In this document: positions 1 to 9,985 of the stretch, in pieces
Position numbering within the stretch: the stretch's first letter is position 1
Layout: each line of letters opens with the position of its first letter
From: Sulfuritalea sp.
GTDB lineage: Bacteria > Pseudomonadota > Gammaproteobacteria > Burkholderiales > Rhodocyclaceae
Length of the DNA stretch: 51,025 bases
Direction of reading: 5' to 3'
NCBI GenBank assembly: GCA_021738105.1
Contig: JAIPCS010000004.1
Coordinates: 1-51,025 of the forward strand
Notes under the pieces: generated by a model
Told to the model about the DNA's origin: nothing
Database searches by the model: none
The model's input: only the letters and a program-made list of their open reading frames with translations
Made by a program: the position numbers and the translations under genes

Positions 1-1
1 G

Positions 2-871
2 CCGCAGGCGACGCTGGATTCCATCGAGCGCACCCGCTTGGCGCTCAAGGGACCGCTGGAGACGCCATCGGGTGGCGGTTATCGTTCTTCCAACGTACGC
101 CTGCGCGAGAAATTTCAGCTTTATGCCAACCTGCGGCCGGCGAAGTCGCTGGTGCCGGGCGGGCGTTTCGAGAAGATTGACCTGATTCTGTGCCGCGAGA
201 ATATCGAAGGCCTCTACATGGGCTACGAGAATTACGTTCCCATCGACGGTGACCCTCATGCGGTAGGAATGGCTACCGGCATCAATACCCGTCAGGGCTG
301 TCGCAACATTCTCAAGTTTGCTTTCGAGTATGCGATCAACAATGGCCGCAAGAAGGTCACGGTAGTCCACAAGGCCAATATCATGAAGGCGCTGACCGGC
401 ATCTTTCTCGAAACCGCGCAGCAGATGTACAAGGACCACTATCAGGGCAGGATCGAGTACGAAGAAGTGATCATCGATGCCTGCGCCATGAAGCTGGTGA
501 TGAATCCGTGGCAGTTTGATGTCATCGCGACCACCAATCTGTTCGGCGATATTTTGTCGGACGAGATCGCCGGTCTGGTCGGCGGTCTGGGCATGGCACC
601 GGGAGCGAACATCGGCGCCAATGCGGCGATCTTCGAGGCGGTGCATGGCTCGGCCCCCGACATCGCCGGCAAGGGCATCGCCAACCCCACGGCACTGTTG
701 ATGGCGACCGGCATGATGCTTGACCACGTCGGGCGCAAAGACCTCGGCGATCGCCTGCGTCAGGCCATCGACCAAGTGTTGAACACGGACAAGATCCGCA
801 CCGGCGATCTGGGCGGCAGCGCGAGCACCGACCAATACGCAAAAGCGCTGGTGGCCCGCGTCAAAGGCTGA
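2..871 (+). CDS. Isocitrate dehydrogenase (NAD-type), 5' end cut by window
   Basis: Oxidative decarboxylation of isocitrate to 2-oxoglutarate in the TCA cycle, cytoplasmic. The reading frame is open from base 2, so the N-terminus lies outside the window; 289 residues are visible. Seen: the substrate-loop motif ETPSGGGYRSSNVRLRE, the CRENIEGLYMGYEN segment, the HKANIMK lysine region, the metal-binding stretch NLFGDILSDEIAGLVGG, and the cofactor-side FEAVHGSAPDIAGKG followed by NPTALL. These are typical of the isocitrate/isopropylmalate dehydrogenase family, and ENIEGLYMG favours the short NAD-dependent isocitrate enzyme over LeuB. Cofactor preference is inferred, not proven; homoisocitrate dehydrogenase is the main alternative. 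The gene converges on tex with a hairpin between them. Confidence 0.85.
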   Translation, partial: PQATLDSIERTRLALKGPLETPSGGGYRSSNVRLREKFQLYANLRPAKSLVPGGRFEKIDLILCRENIEGLYMGYENYVPIDGDPHAVGMATGINTRQGCRNILKFAFEYAINNGRKKVTVVHKANIMKALTGIFLETAQQMYKDHYQGRIEYEEVIIDACAMKLVMNPWQFDVIATTNLFGDILSDEIAGLVGGLGMAPGANIGANAAIFEAVHGSAPDIAGKGIANPTALLMATGMMLDHVGRKDLGDRLRQAIDQVLNTDKIRTGDLGGSASTDQYAKALVARVKG

Positions 872-885
872 TTGTTTCAGGGAGC

Positions 886-911
886 CGGGCCTCTGGAATG
901 ACAGAGGCCCG
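886..911. terminator. Convergent hairpin between icd-like gene and tex
   Basis: CGGGCCTCTG (886-895) and CAGAGGCCCG (902-911) form a perfect 10-bp stem with a 6-base loop, 15 bases after the stop of the dehydrogenase gene and 35 bases beyond the stop of tex. No T-run follows on either strand, so it is a hairpin at a convergent junction that may stop or protect both transcripts rather than a textbook intrinsic terminator. Confidence 0.5.
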
Positions 912-945
912 CTGTCCGCAGCGGCCGGTCGTCCGTTCTTCCCGG

Positions 946-3303
946 TCAGGATTTCAGCTTGGCGAAGGCCGCTGCCATGGCGCCCGAGCTTTGCACCTCG
1001 CGTTGTTTTGGCGGCGGCTTGCCCGCACTGTTGCGCCCCCTGCTTTCATTTCTCGCCGTGTTACCAGCGCCGACTTTTACGGAACTACCCGGCGCCGGTA
1101 TCTCGTCCGCCAGTCGCATGGTCAGCGCGATGCGCTTGCGTGTCACATCGACTTCCAGCACTTTGACCTTGACCACATCGCCGGCCTTGACCACGTCATG
1201 CGGGTCCTTGACGAATCGATCGGCCAGCGCCGACACATGCACCAGCCCGTCCTGGTGCACACCGATATCGACAAAGGCGCCGAAGTTGGTGACGTTGGTC
1301 ACCACGCCTTCAAGCCGCATGCCCGGTTGCAGATCCTTGATCTCTTCGATGCCGTCCTTGAATGAGGCGGTCTTGAATTCGGGACGCGGGTCGCGGCCGG
1401 GTTTTTCCAGCTCCTTGAGGATGTCCTGCACGGTCGGCAGGCCGAAGCGCTCGTCGATGTACTTGCGGGCGTCCAGTGCGCGCAGGCTGGCGCTGTCACC
1501 GATGATCTCCCGCACACTGCGTTTGATGTCGCCGAGGATGCGTTCGACCACCGGGTAGGCCTCCGGGTGCACTGACGAGGCATCCAGTGGATTGTCGCCA
1601 TCGCGTATCCGCAAAAAGCCGGCCGCCTGTTCAAAGGCCTTGTCGCCAAGGCGGGGCACCTGCATCAATTGCGCGCGTGATTTGAAGGCGCCGTGGGTGT
1701 CGCGATAGCTCACGATGTTGCCGGCCAGCGTGCTGTTGAGCCCCGAAATGCGTTTGAGCAGCGCGGCGCTGGCGGTGTTTACATCGACGCCGACCGAATT
1801 CACGCAGTCTTCCACCACAGCATCCAGCGAGTGGGCCAGGCGCGACTGATTGAGGTCGTGCTGGTACTGGCCGACGCCGATGGCTTTGGGGTCGATCTTC
1901 ACCAGTTCGGCCAGCGGATCCTGCAAACGGCGAGCGATGGACACCGCCCCGCGCAGGCTGACATCCAGCTCGGGAAACTCCTTCGCCGCGAGTTCGGACG
2001 CCGAATACACCGAGGCACCGGCCTCCGAGACCACGATGCGGGTCAGCTTGAGTTCGGGGTGACGGCGCATCAGTTCCGCCGCCAGCTTGTCGGTTTCGCG
2101 GCTGGCCGTACCGTTGCCGATGCTGATCAGGCCGGCTTCGTACTTTTGCGCCAGTTGGCGCAACGTCGCCAGTGAGCCTTCCCAGTCACGACGCGGTTCG
2201 TGCGGATAAATGGTGGCCGTGTCGAGCACCTTGCCCGTGTGATCGACCACCGCCACCTTGACGCCGGTGCGAATGCCCGGATCGAGGCCGATGACCGTAT
2301 GTTGTCCGGCGGGTGCCGCGAGCAGCAGATCGTGCAAATTGCGGGCAAAGACGCGGATCGCTTCTTCTTCGGCACGCTCGCGCAACTGGTTCATCAGTTC
2401 CGACTCCAGGTGCAGCGACAGCTTCACCATCCAGGCCCAGCGCGCGGTCTCCAGCAGCCATTTGTCGGCGGCACGACCCTGGTCGCTGATCGAAAAATGG
2501 CTAGCCACCATGGTGGTGCAAGGTGAAGACTCCGGCGGGTCGCGCAATTCCTGTTCGGTTTTCAGGGCCAGGCGCAGGACATCCTCGTTGCGTCCACGAA
2601 GCAGGGCCAGGGCGCGATGCGAGGGCAGGGTCTTGATCGTTTCGCGAAAGTCGAACCAGTCGCGGAACTTGGCACCGGTGGTCTCCTTGCCTTCAAGCAC
2701 CGTCGACACCAGAAAGGCGTAGTCGCCCAGATAGGAACGCAACTTGGTCAACAGTGCCGCATCTTCGCTGAAGCGCTCCATCAGTATCTGGCGCGCGCCA
2801 TCGAGCGCGGCCTTGATGTCGGTCACGTGCTTTTCGGCGGGTTCCAGTTCCGGATTGACGTACTTTGCCGCTTCGATTTCCGGGTCCAATGTCGGATCAT
2901 TGAACAGCGCGTCCGCCAGTGGCTCCAGACCGGCTTCACGTGCGATCTGCGCCTTGGTACGGCGCTTTTGCTTGTACGGCAGGTAGAGGTCCTCGAGGCT
3001 TTGCTTGGTGTCCGCTGCAGCAATACTGGCCTGGAGTTCGGGCGTCAGCTTGCCTTGTTCCTCGATCGAGGCCAGGATCACCGCCCGACGGTCTTCCAGT
3101 TCGCGCAGGTAGTTCAGACGTTCTTCCAGGTTGCGCAACTGCGTATCGTCGAGATTGTCCGTCACCTCTTTTCGATAGCGCGAAATGAAAGGCACGGTCG
3201 CGCCTTCGTCCAGCAATTGCGTCGCGGCAATGACTTGTTGCGGGCGGACACCGAGTTCTTCGGCGATGCGTTGCGCGATGCGCGACTGAGTGGAAGGCTG
3301 CAT
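946..3303 (-). CDS. tex: Tex, S1-domain transcription accessory / RNA-binding protein
   Basis: Tex binds nucleic acid and associates with transcription; in several bacteria it affects toxin gene expression and stress survival. The start at 3303 gives [18 protein letters not shown], the standard Tex N-terminus, and 785 residues, the usual family length; the frame stays open 21 codons further upstream but that extension does not look like Tex. Domains in order: helical N-terminal region with the motif [14 protein letters not shown]; YqgF/RNase H-like domain beginning at [13 protein letters not shown]; helix-hairpin-helix segments around [19 protein letters not shown]-terminal S1 domain from [21 protein letters not shown]. 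The tail after S1 is low complexity and its coding sequence holds one copy of the dispersed repeat described in the findings (1055-1079). Apparently a single-gene unit. Confidence 0.95.
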   Translation of the reverse strand: MQPSTQSRIAQRIAEELGVRPQQVIAATQLLDEGATVPFISRYRKEVTDNLDDTQLRNLEERLNYLRELEDRRAVILASIEEQGKLTPELQASIAAADTKQSLEDLYLPYKQKRRTKAQIAREAGLEPLADALFNDPTLDPEIEAAKYVNPELEPAEKHVTDIKAALDGARQILMERFSEDAALLTKLRSYLGDYAFLVSTVLEGKETTGAKFRDWFDFRETIKTLPSHRALALLRGRNEDVLRLALKTEQELRDPPESSPCTTMVASHFSISDQGRAADKWLLETARWAWMVKLSLHLESELMNQLRERAEEEAIRVFARNLHDLLLAAPAGQHTVIGLDPGIRTGVKVAVVDHTGKVLDTATIYPHEPRRDWEGSLATLRQLAQKYEAGLISIGNGTASRETDKLAAELMRRHPELKLTRIVVSEAGASVYSASELAAKEFPELDVSLRGAVSIARRLQDPLAELVKIDPKAIGVGQYQHDLNQSRLAHSLDAVVEDCVNSVGVDVNTASAALLKRISGLNSTLAGNIVSYRDTHGAFKSRAQLMQVPRLGDKAFEQAAGFLRIRDGDNPLDASSVHPEAYPVVERILGDIKRSVREIIGDSASLRALDARKYIDERFGLPTVQDILKELEKPGRDPRPEFKTASFKDGIEEIKDLQPGMRLEGVVTNVTNFGAFVDIGVHQDGLVHVSALADRFVKDPHDVVKAGDVVKVKVLEVDVTRKRIALTMRLADEIPAPGSSVKVGAGNTARNESRGRNSAGKPPPKQREVQSSGAMAAAFAKLKS
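1055..1079 (+). repeat. Dispersed repeat copy inside tex
   Basis: Copy of the dispersed repeat with core CAGCGCCGACTTTT, preceded by GCCGTGTTAC. It lies within the tex coding sequence on the opposite sense, in the poorly conserved tail after the S1 domain, where it is read as VKVGAGNTA. Confidence 0.6.
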
Positions 3304-3506
3304 GAGTGACGACCCGAGCAGAAAATGCGAGACGCGCACCTTAATGGTCGGAGCTCGTAAAGGCAAGTCCTTACGGCCATCTTTTCGTTCAGCGGCACGA
3401 CCTCACCCGCACTCCCCAAGCTTTGGCGATACGCAGCACCAGATTCGCGCCACAGCAAGCCAATGTTCACTTCATCTGAAACCTGCCAGCAACCTCTAGC
3501 GCTCGT

Positions 3507-3893
3507 TTAAAAAAATGCCTTGGGTATCCTCGTCCTATAAAATAAGCAGTCCGAAAGAAATAAAAAATTCAGACATAAACCAATGACAAACAGCAATAAA
3601 TTGGCACCACTGAGCGCAATGAAGGTAACGTGTTCCCGGCAGGCCCGTTCGATCTCCCGGCTGCTGACGACGCCCCGGCTGTAGTCGAAGAGCACGACCT
3701 TCAAAAGCATCGCCGGTGGGTAGGCACTGGCACCGGTGAGGTCGTTCTTGTAGCGTCGATCAAATCCGGTGAGATCGAGTTGATGATCGACCAGGTAGTT
3801 CAGGGCATGTTCAAAAGTGCCGGGCAAGAGTTGCCGTTCGAGATCGACGGCAATGAAGCGCGGACTGGTGTCGATGTGTTTGTAGCGGGCCAT
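3507..3893 (-). pseudogene. Truncated IS1182-family transposase remnant
   Basis: The first about 96 codons (3893 down to about 3606) match the N-terminal part of IS1182/IS5-like transposases: MARYKHIDTSPRF, LERQLLPGTFEHALNYLVDH, RYKNDLTGASAYPPAMLLK, SREIERACREHVTFIALSG. After that the homology ends and the frame runs 32 codons into AT-rich unrelated sequence before a stop. The catalytic DDE part, which should add some 300 or more residues, is missing. It is therefore a dead fragment with no transposase activity expected. No terminal inverted repeats could be identified. It marks a past insertion and rearrangement right beside the toxin-antitoxin pair. Confidence 0.8.
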
Positions 3894-4008
3894 GGGATCT
3901 TTTCCGAAGGGAACGCGCTTATGACAATCGATATCCAGAATGGTTAACGGCAGGGTGCATGGATGAAAAGACTTTTTCTACAGCTTCCTTAGGCACCTCA
4001 GGAAGGCG

Positions 4009-4038
4009 CGTATGGTATTGACAATGTGTAGCCATACG
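4009..4038. promoter_or_regulatory. Dyad around the toxin-antitoxin promoter, probable operator
   Basis: CGTATGG (4009-4015) and CCATACG (4032-4038) are perfect inverted copies whose centres are 23 bp apart, about two helical turns. They bracket the -35 box of the toxin gene promoter. Type II antitoxins with a helix-turn-helix usually repress their own promoter through such a dyad, so this is the likely operator; binding is inferred. Confidence 0.5.
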
Positions 4039-4046
4039 GATACAGT
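4018..4046 (+). promoter_or_regulatory. Sigma-70-type promoter of the toxin-antitoxin operon
   Basis: TTGACA (4018-4023, perfect -35) is followed after exactly 17 bases by TACAGT (4041-4046, four of six to TATAAT). The expected transcription start, six to eight bases downstream, falls at 4052-4054, which is on the GTG start codon of the toxin gene at 4053. Confidence 0.6.
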
Positions 4047-4052
4047 AACTCT

Positions 4053-4349
4053 GTGATTGAAATTCGCAAAACCGTCCTCTTCGCTCAATGGCTCGACGAC
4101 TTGCGCGACCTTCAGGCGAGAGCGCGCGTCCAAGCAAGGATCGAACGGCTCGCCGCTGGAAACCCCGGAGATGTAGAACCGGTTGGCGAAGGTGTCTCGG
4201 AGTTGCGAATCAACTACGGTCCCGGTTACCGGGTGTATTTCAAGAAGCGAGGGCGAGAACTGATTATCCTGCTGGCTGGTGGAGACAAGACTACCCAAGC
4301 CAAGGACATTAAGGCTGCATTGCGCCTCGCACGTAATATTTCGGAGTAG
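4053..4349 (+). CDS. RelE/ParE-superfamily toxin (HigB-like addiction killer protein)
   Basis: A 98-residue toxin of the phage-derived Gp49/HigB-like group, expected to act on ribosome-bound mRNA in the cytoplasm. Seen: the N-terminal IEIRKTVLFAQWLDDLRD, then ARVQARIERLAAGNPGDVEPVGEGVSEL in two helices, and the beta-strand core INYGPGYRVYFKKRGRELIILLAGGDKTTQ, a signature of this family. It precedes its antitoxin by 5 bases, the reverse-order arrangement typical of higBA-type modules. The start is GTG with no ribosome binding site upstream; the promoter position predicts a leaderless message. It sits next to a transposase remnant, consistent with acquired DNA. The exact target cannot be told from sequence. 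Confidence 0.88.
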   Translation: MIEIRKTVLFAQWLDDLRDLQARARVQARIERLAAGNPGDVEPVGEGVSELRINYGPGYRVYFKKRGRELIILLAGGDKTTQAKDIKAALRLARNISE

Positions 4350-4354
4350 CAACC

Positions 4355-4654
4355 ATGGCTAAAACCGTTACCACTCACTATGACGTTGCCGAACACCTCA
4401 GAACCCAAGAGGAAATGGCCGCTTATCTTGAGGCCTGCCTTGAAGAAGCCGACGGGGATGCTGCATTTATTGCCAAAGCACTTGGCGATATTGCTCGCGC
4501 CAAGGGTATGTCACAGGTCGCGCGCGATGCCGGACTGTCTCGCGAAAGTCTTTACAAAGCGCTCTCCGGTGATCGTAGCCCTGGCTTCGACACCATCCTT
4601 AAGGTCATCAGTGCACTTGGGCTGAAGTTGCATGCAGAAGCTGGCCACGGCTGA
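4355..4654 (+). CDS. Helix-turn-helix antitoxin (addiction module antidote)
   Basis: A 99-residue antidote protein of the putative addiction-module antidote family (TIGR02684 type). The N-terminal part (KTVTTHYDVAEHLRTQEEMAAYLEACLEEADGD) is the conserved family segment; residues about 45-75 hold a helix-turn-helix of Xre type (KGMSQVARDAGLSRESLYKALSG), and the C-terminus reads DTILKVISALGLKLH. It neutralises the toxin encoded 5 bases upstream and probably represses the shared promoter through the dyad at 4009-4038 (inferred). Both genes look intact, so the module may be functional. Confidence 0.88.
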   Translation: MAKTVTTHYDVAEHLRTQEEMAAYLEACLEEADGDAAFIAKALGDIARAKGMSQVARDAGLSRESLYKALSGDRSPGFDTILKVISALGLKLHAEAGHG

Positions 4655-4969
4655 CGAGGTGCCCAACGCAGCGCGATAAAGCCGCGCAGCGTCCCTGACC
4701 TTGAACGTTCCTGAACGCCCGCTGAACGATTCAGCCAATCTGTTGCATCCACTGGTTGAATCCAAGACACACAGGAGTCATCGAAGGCTTGAGACTTGAG
4801 CCAATCACTAACAAAGTTAGTTCGTTTCGCAGCAGGCGCGCCGGATGTCAATTACTGAATCCGGATAGCCGTCTTTACTCACGAGGAATGCGTGACGTCG
4901 CACGGCCCCGATATCGGCCGCTACCCGTCCTGCCATCGCCGACTTTTTGGGTACGGCGTTGCCGAAGGT
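4655..4969. other. 315-base intergenic stretch after the antitoxin gene
   Basis: No convincing gene. It holds three direct TGAACG repeats spaced 10 and 11 bases (4702-4728), a short stem ACTAAC-AAA-GTTAGT (4807-4821) that could be a weak terminator for the toxin-antitoxin operon, CCGGAT/ATCCGG arms at 4841-4846 and 4859-4864, and a partial copy of the dispersed repeat at 4929-4948 just beyond the stop of cnoX. Otherwise it looks like decayed sequence. Confidence 0.5.
4929..4948 (+). repeat. Dispersed repeat copy, intergenic (partial)
   Basis: CATCGCCGACTTTTT matches the repeat core with one mismatch. It lies between the antitoxin gene and the 3' end of cnoX. CGCCG at its start can pair with CGGCG 12 bases downstream. 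Confidence 0.45.
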
Positions 4970-5833
4970 TTAGTTCAGCGTGCGCGCCAGTTGAATTCGG
5001 AATTCGCGCACCAGGTCCGCGTGTTGCGGATCGCTGCCGAGCAGGGTGAACAAGTCGAGCATGGCCTTGCGGGCCGCTTCGTCCTGCCACGCGCGGTCGC
5101 GCCGCACGAGTTCCAGCAGGTGTTCCAGCGCCTGGCGGTAATCCTCGGCCAATGCCAGCGCATTGGCCAGTTGCAGTCGCGCGTCCAGATCGTCGGCATC
5201 GGCCTCGATGCGGGCTTTGAGCGGCGCCGGGTCGGCGTTGGCGCCCGCAGCTACGAGGTTGAGGCGTGCCAGCAGTGCACGCACCCGATCCGTGTCGCGC
5301 GCGGTAAATTCGATGGCGCCGAGCAGTGCCTTCGCGGCGTCGATGTCGTGGAGGTCGATCTGGATATCGGCAAGATCGAGCTGAACCGCTTCGTTGGCCG
5401 GATCGAGCTTGAGGGCGTCGACCAGCAGGGAAAGGGCGACATCCGGTTCGCCTTGCCCACGCGCTGCCTGCGCGGCGACCCGCAGCGGTTCGGCGGGAGA
5501 GGGCATCAGGCGCTGGATGAATTCCCTGATCTGGGCCTCGGGCAGAGCGCCGGTGAACTCGTCGACCATTTTCCCGCCGACAAACGCCTTGACGTTGGGA
5601 ATGCCGCGCACGCCGAAGCGCGCCGCGATGTCTTGATGCTTGTCGGAGTCGAGTTTGGCGAGAATGAAGCGCCCGTTGTATTCACCGGCCAGCTTCTCCA
5701 GGATGGGCTTGAGCGTGCGGCACGGCGCACACCATTCGGCCCAGAAATCGACCAGTACCGGGGTCTGGTGCGAAGCGTCGATAACTTTTTTCTGAAAGTC
5801 ATCGGCACCAACGTCAATCGAGTAGGCGCTCAT
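4970..5833 (-). CDS. cnoX: CnoX/YbbN-type thioredoxin-TPR co-chaperone
   Basis: A 287-residue cytoplasmic protein with an N-terminal thioredoxin fold (1-110) and a C-terminal helical TPR-like half (about 115-287). Seen: the active site WCAPC at 34-38, the cis-proline at GIP (Pro79), and repeated helices such as PDVALSLLVDALKLDPANEAVQLDLADIQIDLHDIDA. Family knowledge: CnoX/YbbN holds unfolding or oxidised proteins and hands them to GroEL/DnaK. E. coli CnoX has lost the first active-site cysteine, whereas this one keeps a full CxxC and should be redox-active. The start at 5833 (MSAYSIDVGADDFQ) fits the thioredoxin domain; 21 extra upstream codons in frame are not needed. Divergent from purL. 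Confidence 0.88.
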   Translation of the reverse strand: MSAYSIDVGADDFQKKVIDASHQTPVLVDFWAEWCAPCRTLKPILEKLAGEYNGRFILAKLDSDKHQDIAARFGVRGIPNVKAFVGGKMVDEFTGALPEAQIREFIQRLMPSPAEPLRVAAQAARGQGEPDVALSLLVDALKLDPANEAVQLDLADIQIDLHDIDAAKALLGAIEFTARDTDRVRALLARLNLVAAGANADPAPLKARIEADADDLDARLQLANALALAEDYRQALEHLLELVRRDRAWQDEAARKAMLDLFTLLGSDPQHADLVREFRIQLARTLN

Positions 5834-5965
5834 AACTGATCTGATTCTTTCAAATTTGACCGGCAGTGAAGCCGGCGTGGATGGCATTTCGAACACGATC
5901 CCGCAGGGAAGTTCCGGGGCAACGCCCTGGCTGTCAGGCGGTCGAGTCGGGGATTCGGCTCAGAG

Positions 5966-5971
5966 TATAAT
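5966..5971 (+). promoter_or_regulatory. Candidate purL promoter -10 box
   Basis: A perfect TATAAT followed by a GC-rich stretch, 51 bases before the purL start. No good -35 box is seen 16-18 bases upstream, so the assignment rests on the -10 box and position. Confidence 0.35.
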
Positions 5972-6022
5972 TCCGCGCCTTGGATTTCCAACCCATTCCT
6001 TACCCACCCCGGTCTGTCCATT

Positions 6023-9000
6023 ATGGCTGAATTCCTTGCCCTGCGTGGTTCTTCCGCGTTTTCGGCACCCCGTCTCGCGCGCCTGAAAGCGTCCATCAGC
6101 ACCCTTGTCTCAGGGCTTGAAATTGCAGCCGAGCATTGGTATTTCATCGAGCTCGAAGGATCGCTGAACGAAGAGGAAACTGCCCGACTCAAGGATCTGC
6201 TGGGCGTTCCCGTCAATTCGCCGGCTCCGACTGCGGGCGAACTGTTACTGGTCACGCCGCGTCTGGGAACGATTTCGCCCTGGAGCTCGAAGGCCACCGA
6301 TATTGCCCGCAATTGCGGCTTTGCGAGCGTCAAGCGCATCGAGCGCGGTACGGCGTTTTACGTCGCTGCGGCCTTGACGCCTGAGAAAAAGTCGGCGCAC
6401 CCCAAGGGCACTTCCTTCGGGGCGCTGGTGACACGGCTGCATGACCGCATGACGGAGTCCGTGCTCGATTCGATCGATGGGGCCAGGGCCCTGTTTCATC
6501 ATGTTCCGCCGCAGCCTCTGGCCACCGTGGATATTCTTGCTGGCGGGCGCGAGGCGCTGGTCAAGGCCAACCTGGACATGGGCTTTGCGCTGTCCGCCGA
6601 CGAGATCGACTATCTGGTGGAAAACTTCGGCAAGCTGAAGCGCAACCCGACCGATGTCGAACTGATGATGTTCGCCCAGGCCAATTCCGAGCATTGCCGG
6701 CACAAGATTTTCAACGCAAGCTGGACGGTGGATGGCGAGCCGCAGGCCATGTCGCTGTTCGGCATGATTCGGGAAACCCACAAGGCGCATCCCGAAGGCA
6801 CGGTGGTGGCCTATTCCGACAATGCGGCCGTCATCGAAGGGGCGCAGATCCGACGTTTCTATCCGCGCACCGACGGCGCGTACGCCTACAGCGATCAGCT
6901 CACCCACATCCTGGCCAAGGTCGAGACGCACAACCATCCGACGGCCATCTCGCCTTTCCCGGGCGCCGCCACCGGTTCAGGTGGCGAGATTCGCGACGAA
7001 GGGGCGACCGGCCGCGGCTCCAAGCCCAAGGCGGGTCTTTGCGGGTTCACGGTTTCCGACCTGCGCATATCGGGTTACGGGCAGCCTTGGGAGTCCGCCT
7101 ACGGCAAGCCCGAGCGCATCGCCTCGGCGCTGGACATCATGATCGAAGGCCCGATCGGTGCCGCCGCCTTCAACAACGAGTTCGGCCGGCCCAATCTGGC
7201 GGGCTACTTCCGAACCTTCGAACAGGAATTCAACGGCGAGATGCGCGGCTATCACAAGCCGATCATGATCGCCGGCGGTCTCGGCAACATCGCCGCCGAG
7301 GATTCATTCAAGATCAAATTTCCGGCCGGCACCCTGCTGATCCAGCTTGGCGGACCCGGCATGCTGATCGGGCTTGGCGGGGGTGCCGCGTCATCGATGG
7401 CGACCGGTTCGAATACCGCCGATCTGGACTTTGCCTCCGTGCAGCGTGGCAATCCGGAAATCCAGCGGCGGGCCCAGGAAGTTATCGACCGCTGCTGGCA
7501 ACTCGGCGCAGACAATCCGGTGCTGGCGATTCACGATGTCGGTGCCGGCGGCATTTCCAACGCCATGCCGGAACTCGCCCACGATGCAGGCTGCGGCGCG
7601 GCCTTCGATCTGCGCGCGCTGCCCAGCGAGGAGCCGGGCATGAGCCCGCGCGAAATCTGGAGCAATGAAGCGCAGGAGCGCTATGTGCTGGCCATCGCGC
7701 CGGCAAGCCTGCCCGTGTTTCAGGCCATGTGCGAGCGCGAGCGTTGTCCCTTTGCGGTGCTGGGTGTCGCTACCGACGACGGCCAACTGACGGTGAAAGA
7801 CGAACATTTCGGCAACCTGCCGGTGGATATGCCGATGGAAGTGTTGCTTGGCAAAGCGCCCAAGCTGCATCGCGATGCCCGCCGGCAAGAGGTCACCATG
7901 CCGCCGCTGATGATTGACGGCATCGATCTGAAAGAAGCGGCTCTGCGAGTACTGCGTCTGCCGGCCGTGGCGTCGAAGAACTTCCTGATCACCATCGGCG
8001 ATCGCAGCGTCGGCGGCTTTACCGCACGCGACCAGATGGTCGGCCCCTGGCAGGTGCCGGTGGCCGATGTCGCGGTGACCACCATGGGCTACGACACGCT
8101 GCGCGGCGAGTGTTTCGCCATGGGCGAGCGTACTCCCCTGGCGCTGCTCAACGCGCCGGCCTCGGGCCGCATGGCTGTGGGCGAGGCGATTACCAATCTG
8201 GCCGCGGCCGATGTCGGCGAGATCGGCCGGATCAAACTCTCGGCCAACTGGATGGCAGCAGCGGGTCACGGCCATGAGGATGCCGCGCTGTTCGATACCG
8301 TCAAGGCAGTCGGCATCGAGTTCTGCCCCGCACTCGGCGTCTCGATTCCGGTGGGCAAGGATTCGCTTTCGATGCGCACGCGCTGGGAGGATGCCGGTGA
8401 AGCCAAACAGGTGACGGCGCCCCTGTCACTGATCGTGACAGCGTTTGCTCAGGTCGATGATGTTCAGCGCACGTTGACACCCGAACTGCGGCCGGATGCC
8501 GCTGTCGGAGAAACCGAATTGTTGCTGATCGATCTCGGGCAGGGCCGCAACCGTCTCGGAGGCTCGGCGCTGGCCCAGGTTTATGGCGCGCAGTCGGGTC
8601 AATTGGGCGATCAGGCGCCGGATGCAGAGGCCACGTCGCTCAAGGCCTTCTTTGCTGCGATTCAGACACTCAATCGCGACGGGAAGATTCTGGCCTACCA
8701 CGACCGCTCCGACGGCGGTCTGTGGGCAACGATATGCGAGATGAGTTTCTGCTCCCACGTCGGCGTCTCGCTGAATCTTGATGGGCTGTGCTATGACCCT
8801 TTGATGAACGATGTCGATGGCATCGAGCGCTTTCCGCAGATCATCGACGGGCGTCTGCAGGATCGATTGATCACGACCTTGTTCAACGAGGAACTGGGCG
8901 CCGTGTTGCAGATTCGCCGCGCAGATCGCACTGCCGTGATGCAAGTCTTGCGCGACGCCGGACTCGGCGCCTGTTCGCACCTGATCGGCAGCACCAATAC

Positions 9001-9982
9001 GGCCGACGAAGTCCGCATCTGGCGCAACGCCAAGCTGGCATTCAGTGCCACCCGCAGCGAGTTGCAGCGCATCTGGAGCGAGGTCAGTTATCGGATTGCG
9101 AGCCTGCGCGATGACGCAGTGTGCGCGCAGGAGGAATTCGACGCGCTGCTGGATGCTGAAAATCCGGGTCTATCGCTGCATCTGGGCTTTGATCCGGTCG
9201 CGCCCGCGGTCCTTGCGGGTGCGCGTCCGAAAATCGCGATTTTGCGCGAGCAGGGCGTGAACGGCCATGTCGAGATGGCCGCGGCTTTCGAACGCGCCGG
9301 CTTCGCGCCCTACGATGTGCACATGTCCGATCTGCAGGCCGGCCGCATGCATCTGGCTGACTTCAAGGGCTTCGCCGCCTGCGGCGGCTTTTCCTATGGT
9401 GATGTGCTCGGTGCCGGGCAGGGCTGGGCCAAGTCGGTGTTGTTCAACAGCAGGTTGCGCGACGAGTTTTCTGCCTTCTTCGCGCGCGGCGACAGCTTCG
9501 CGTTGGGCGTCTGCAACGGCTGCCAGATGATGGCCCACTTCGCGCCCATCATCCCCGGCGCGCAGGACTGGCCGACGTTCCAGCGCAACCGCAGCGAGCA
9601 GTTCGAGGCGCGCGTGGTGATGGTCGAGATTCCCCAGTCGCCGTCGATTTTCCTCTCCGCCATGGCCGGCTCGAAGCTGCCGGTGGTGGTCAGTCATGGC
9701 GAGGGTCGGGCGGAATTCGCTGGCGGACAAGAGAAAAAATCACTGGTGGCCCTGCGTTACATCGACAATCGTGGCGCGGTGGCAACGACCTATCCGTTCA
9801 ACCCCAACGGTTCGCCGAATGGCATCGCCGGGGTCACCACGGCTGATGGCCGCTTCACCATCATGATGCCGCACCCCGAGCGGACCTTCCGCACGGTGCA
9901 GATGTCATGGCATCCCGCGGGTCTTGGCGAGGACTCGCCCTGGCTGGCGATGTTCACCAACGCAAGGCGCTGGTTGGGCTGA
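6023..9982 (+). CDS. purL: Phosphoribosylformylglycinamidine synthase, large single-chain form
   Basis: Fourth step of purine synthesis: FGAR + glutamine + ATP to FGAM. The 1319-residue length is that of the proteobacterial single-chain enzyme. Order seen: N-terminal PurS-like region, linker with [18 protein letters not shown], two AIRS-like synthase halves ([18 protein letters not shown] in the first, [17 protein letters not shown] in the second), and the C-terminal glutamine amidotransferase with nucleophile Cys in [12 protein letters not shown] and the His/Glu pair in MPHPERTFR. The start ATG at 6023 gives [13 protein letters not shown], as expected. It is monocistronic, ended by a strong terminator. 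A 16-base piece resembling the dispersed repeat is found at 6383-6398. Confidence 0.97.
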   Translation: MAEFLALRGSSAFSAPRLARLKASISTLVSGLEIAAEHWYFIELEGSLNEEETARLKDLLGVPVNSPAPTAGELLLVTPRLGTISPWSSKATDIARNCGFASVKRIERGTAFYVAAALTPEKKSAHPKGTSFGALVTRLHDRMTESVLDSIDGARALFHHVPPQPLATVDILAGGREALVKANLDMGFALSADEIDYLVENFGKLKRNPTDVELMMFAQANSEHCRHKIFNASWTVDGEPQAMSLFGMIRETHKAHPEGTVVAYSDNAAVIEGAQIRRFYPRTDGAYAYSDQLTHILAKVETHNHPTAISPFPGAATGSGGEIRDEGATGRGSKPKAGLCGFTVSDLRISGYGQPWESAYGKPERIASALDIMIEGPIGAAAFNNEFGRPNLAGYFRTFEQEFNGEMRGYHKPIMIAGGLGNIAAEDSFKIKFPAGTLLIQLGGPGMLIGLGGGAASSMATGSNTADLDFASVQRGNPEIQRRAQEVIDRCWQLGADNPVLAIHDVGAGGISNAMPELAHDAGCGAAFDLRALPSEEPGMSPREIWSNEAQERYVLAIAPASLPVFQAMCERERCPFAVLGVATDDGQLTVKDEHFGNLPVDMPMEVLLGKAPKLHRDARRQEVTMPPLMIDGIDLKEAALRVLRLPAVASKNFLITIGDRSVGGFTARDQMVGPWQVPVADVAVTTMGYDTLRGECFAMGERTPLALLNAPASGRMAVGEAITNLAAADVGEIGRIKLSANWMAAAGHGHEDAALFDTVKAVGIEFCPALGVSIPVGKDSLSMRTRWEDAGEAKQVTAPLSLIVTAFAQVDDVQRTLTPELRPDAAVGETELLLIDLGQGRNRLGGSALAQVYGAQSGQLGDQAPDAEATSLKAFFAAIQTLNRDGKILAYHDRSDGGLWATICEMSFCSHVGVSLNLDGLCYDPLMNDVDGIERFPQIIDGRLQDRLITTLFNEELGAVLQIRRADRTAVMQVLRDAGLGACSHLIGSTNTADEVRIWRNAKLAFSATRSELQRIWSEVSYRIASLRDDAVCAQEEFDALLDAENPGLSLHLGFDPVAPAVLAGARPKIAILREQGVNGHVEMAAAFERAGFAPYDVHMSDLQAGRMHLADFKGFAACGGFSYGDVLGAGQGWAKSVLFNSRLRDEFSAFFARGDSFALGVCNGCQMMAHFAPIIPGAQDWPTFQRNRSEQFEARVVMVEIPQSPSIFLSAMAGSKLPVVVSHGEGRAEFAGGQEKKSLVALRYIDNRGAVATTYPFNPNGSPNGIAGVTTADGRFTIMMPHPERTFRTVQMSWHPAGLGEDSPWLAMFTNARRWLG

Positions 9983-9985
9983 GCG

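Noticed and set aside
898..3309. Several plus-strand open frames antisense to tex
   Set aside because: No family features; they are antisense to a well-conserved gene in high-GC DNA where stop codons are rare.
3894..4008. Left inverted repeat of the IS1182 remnant
   Set aside because: No partner copy could be matched near 3500-3610, so no end can be assigned.
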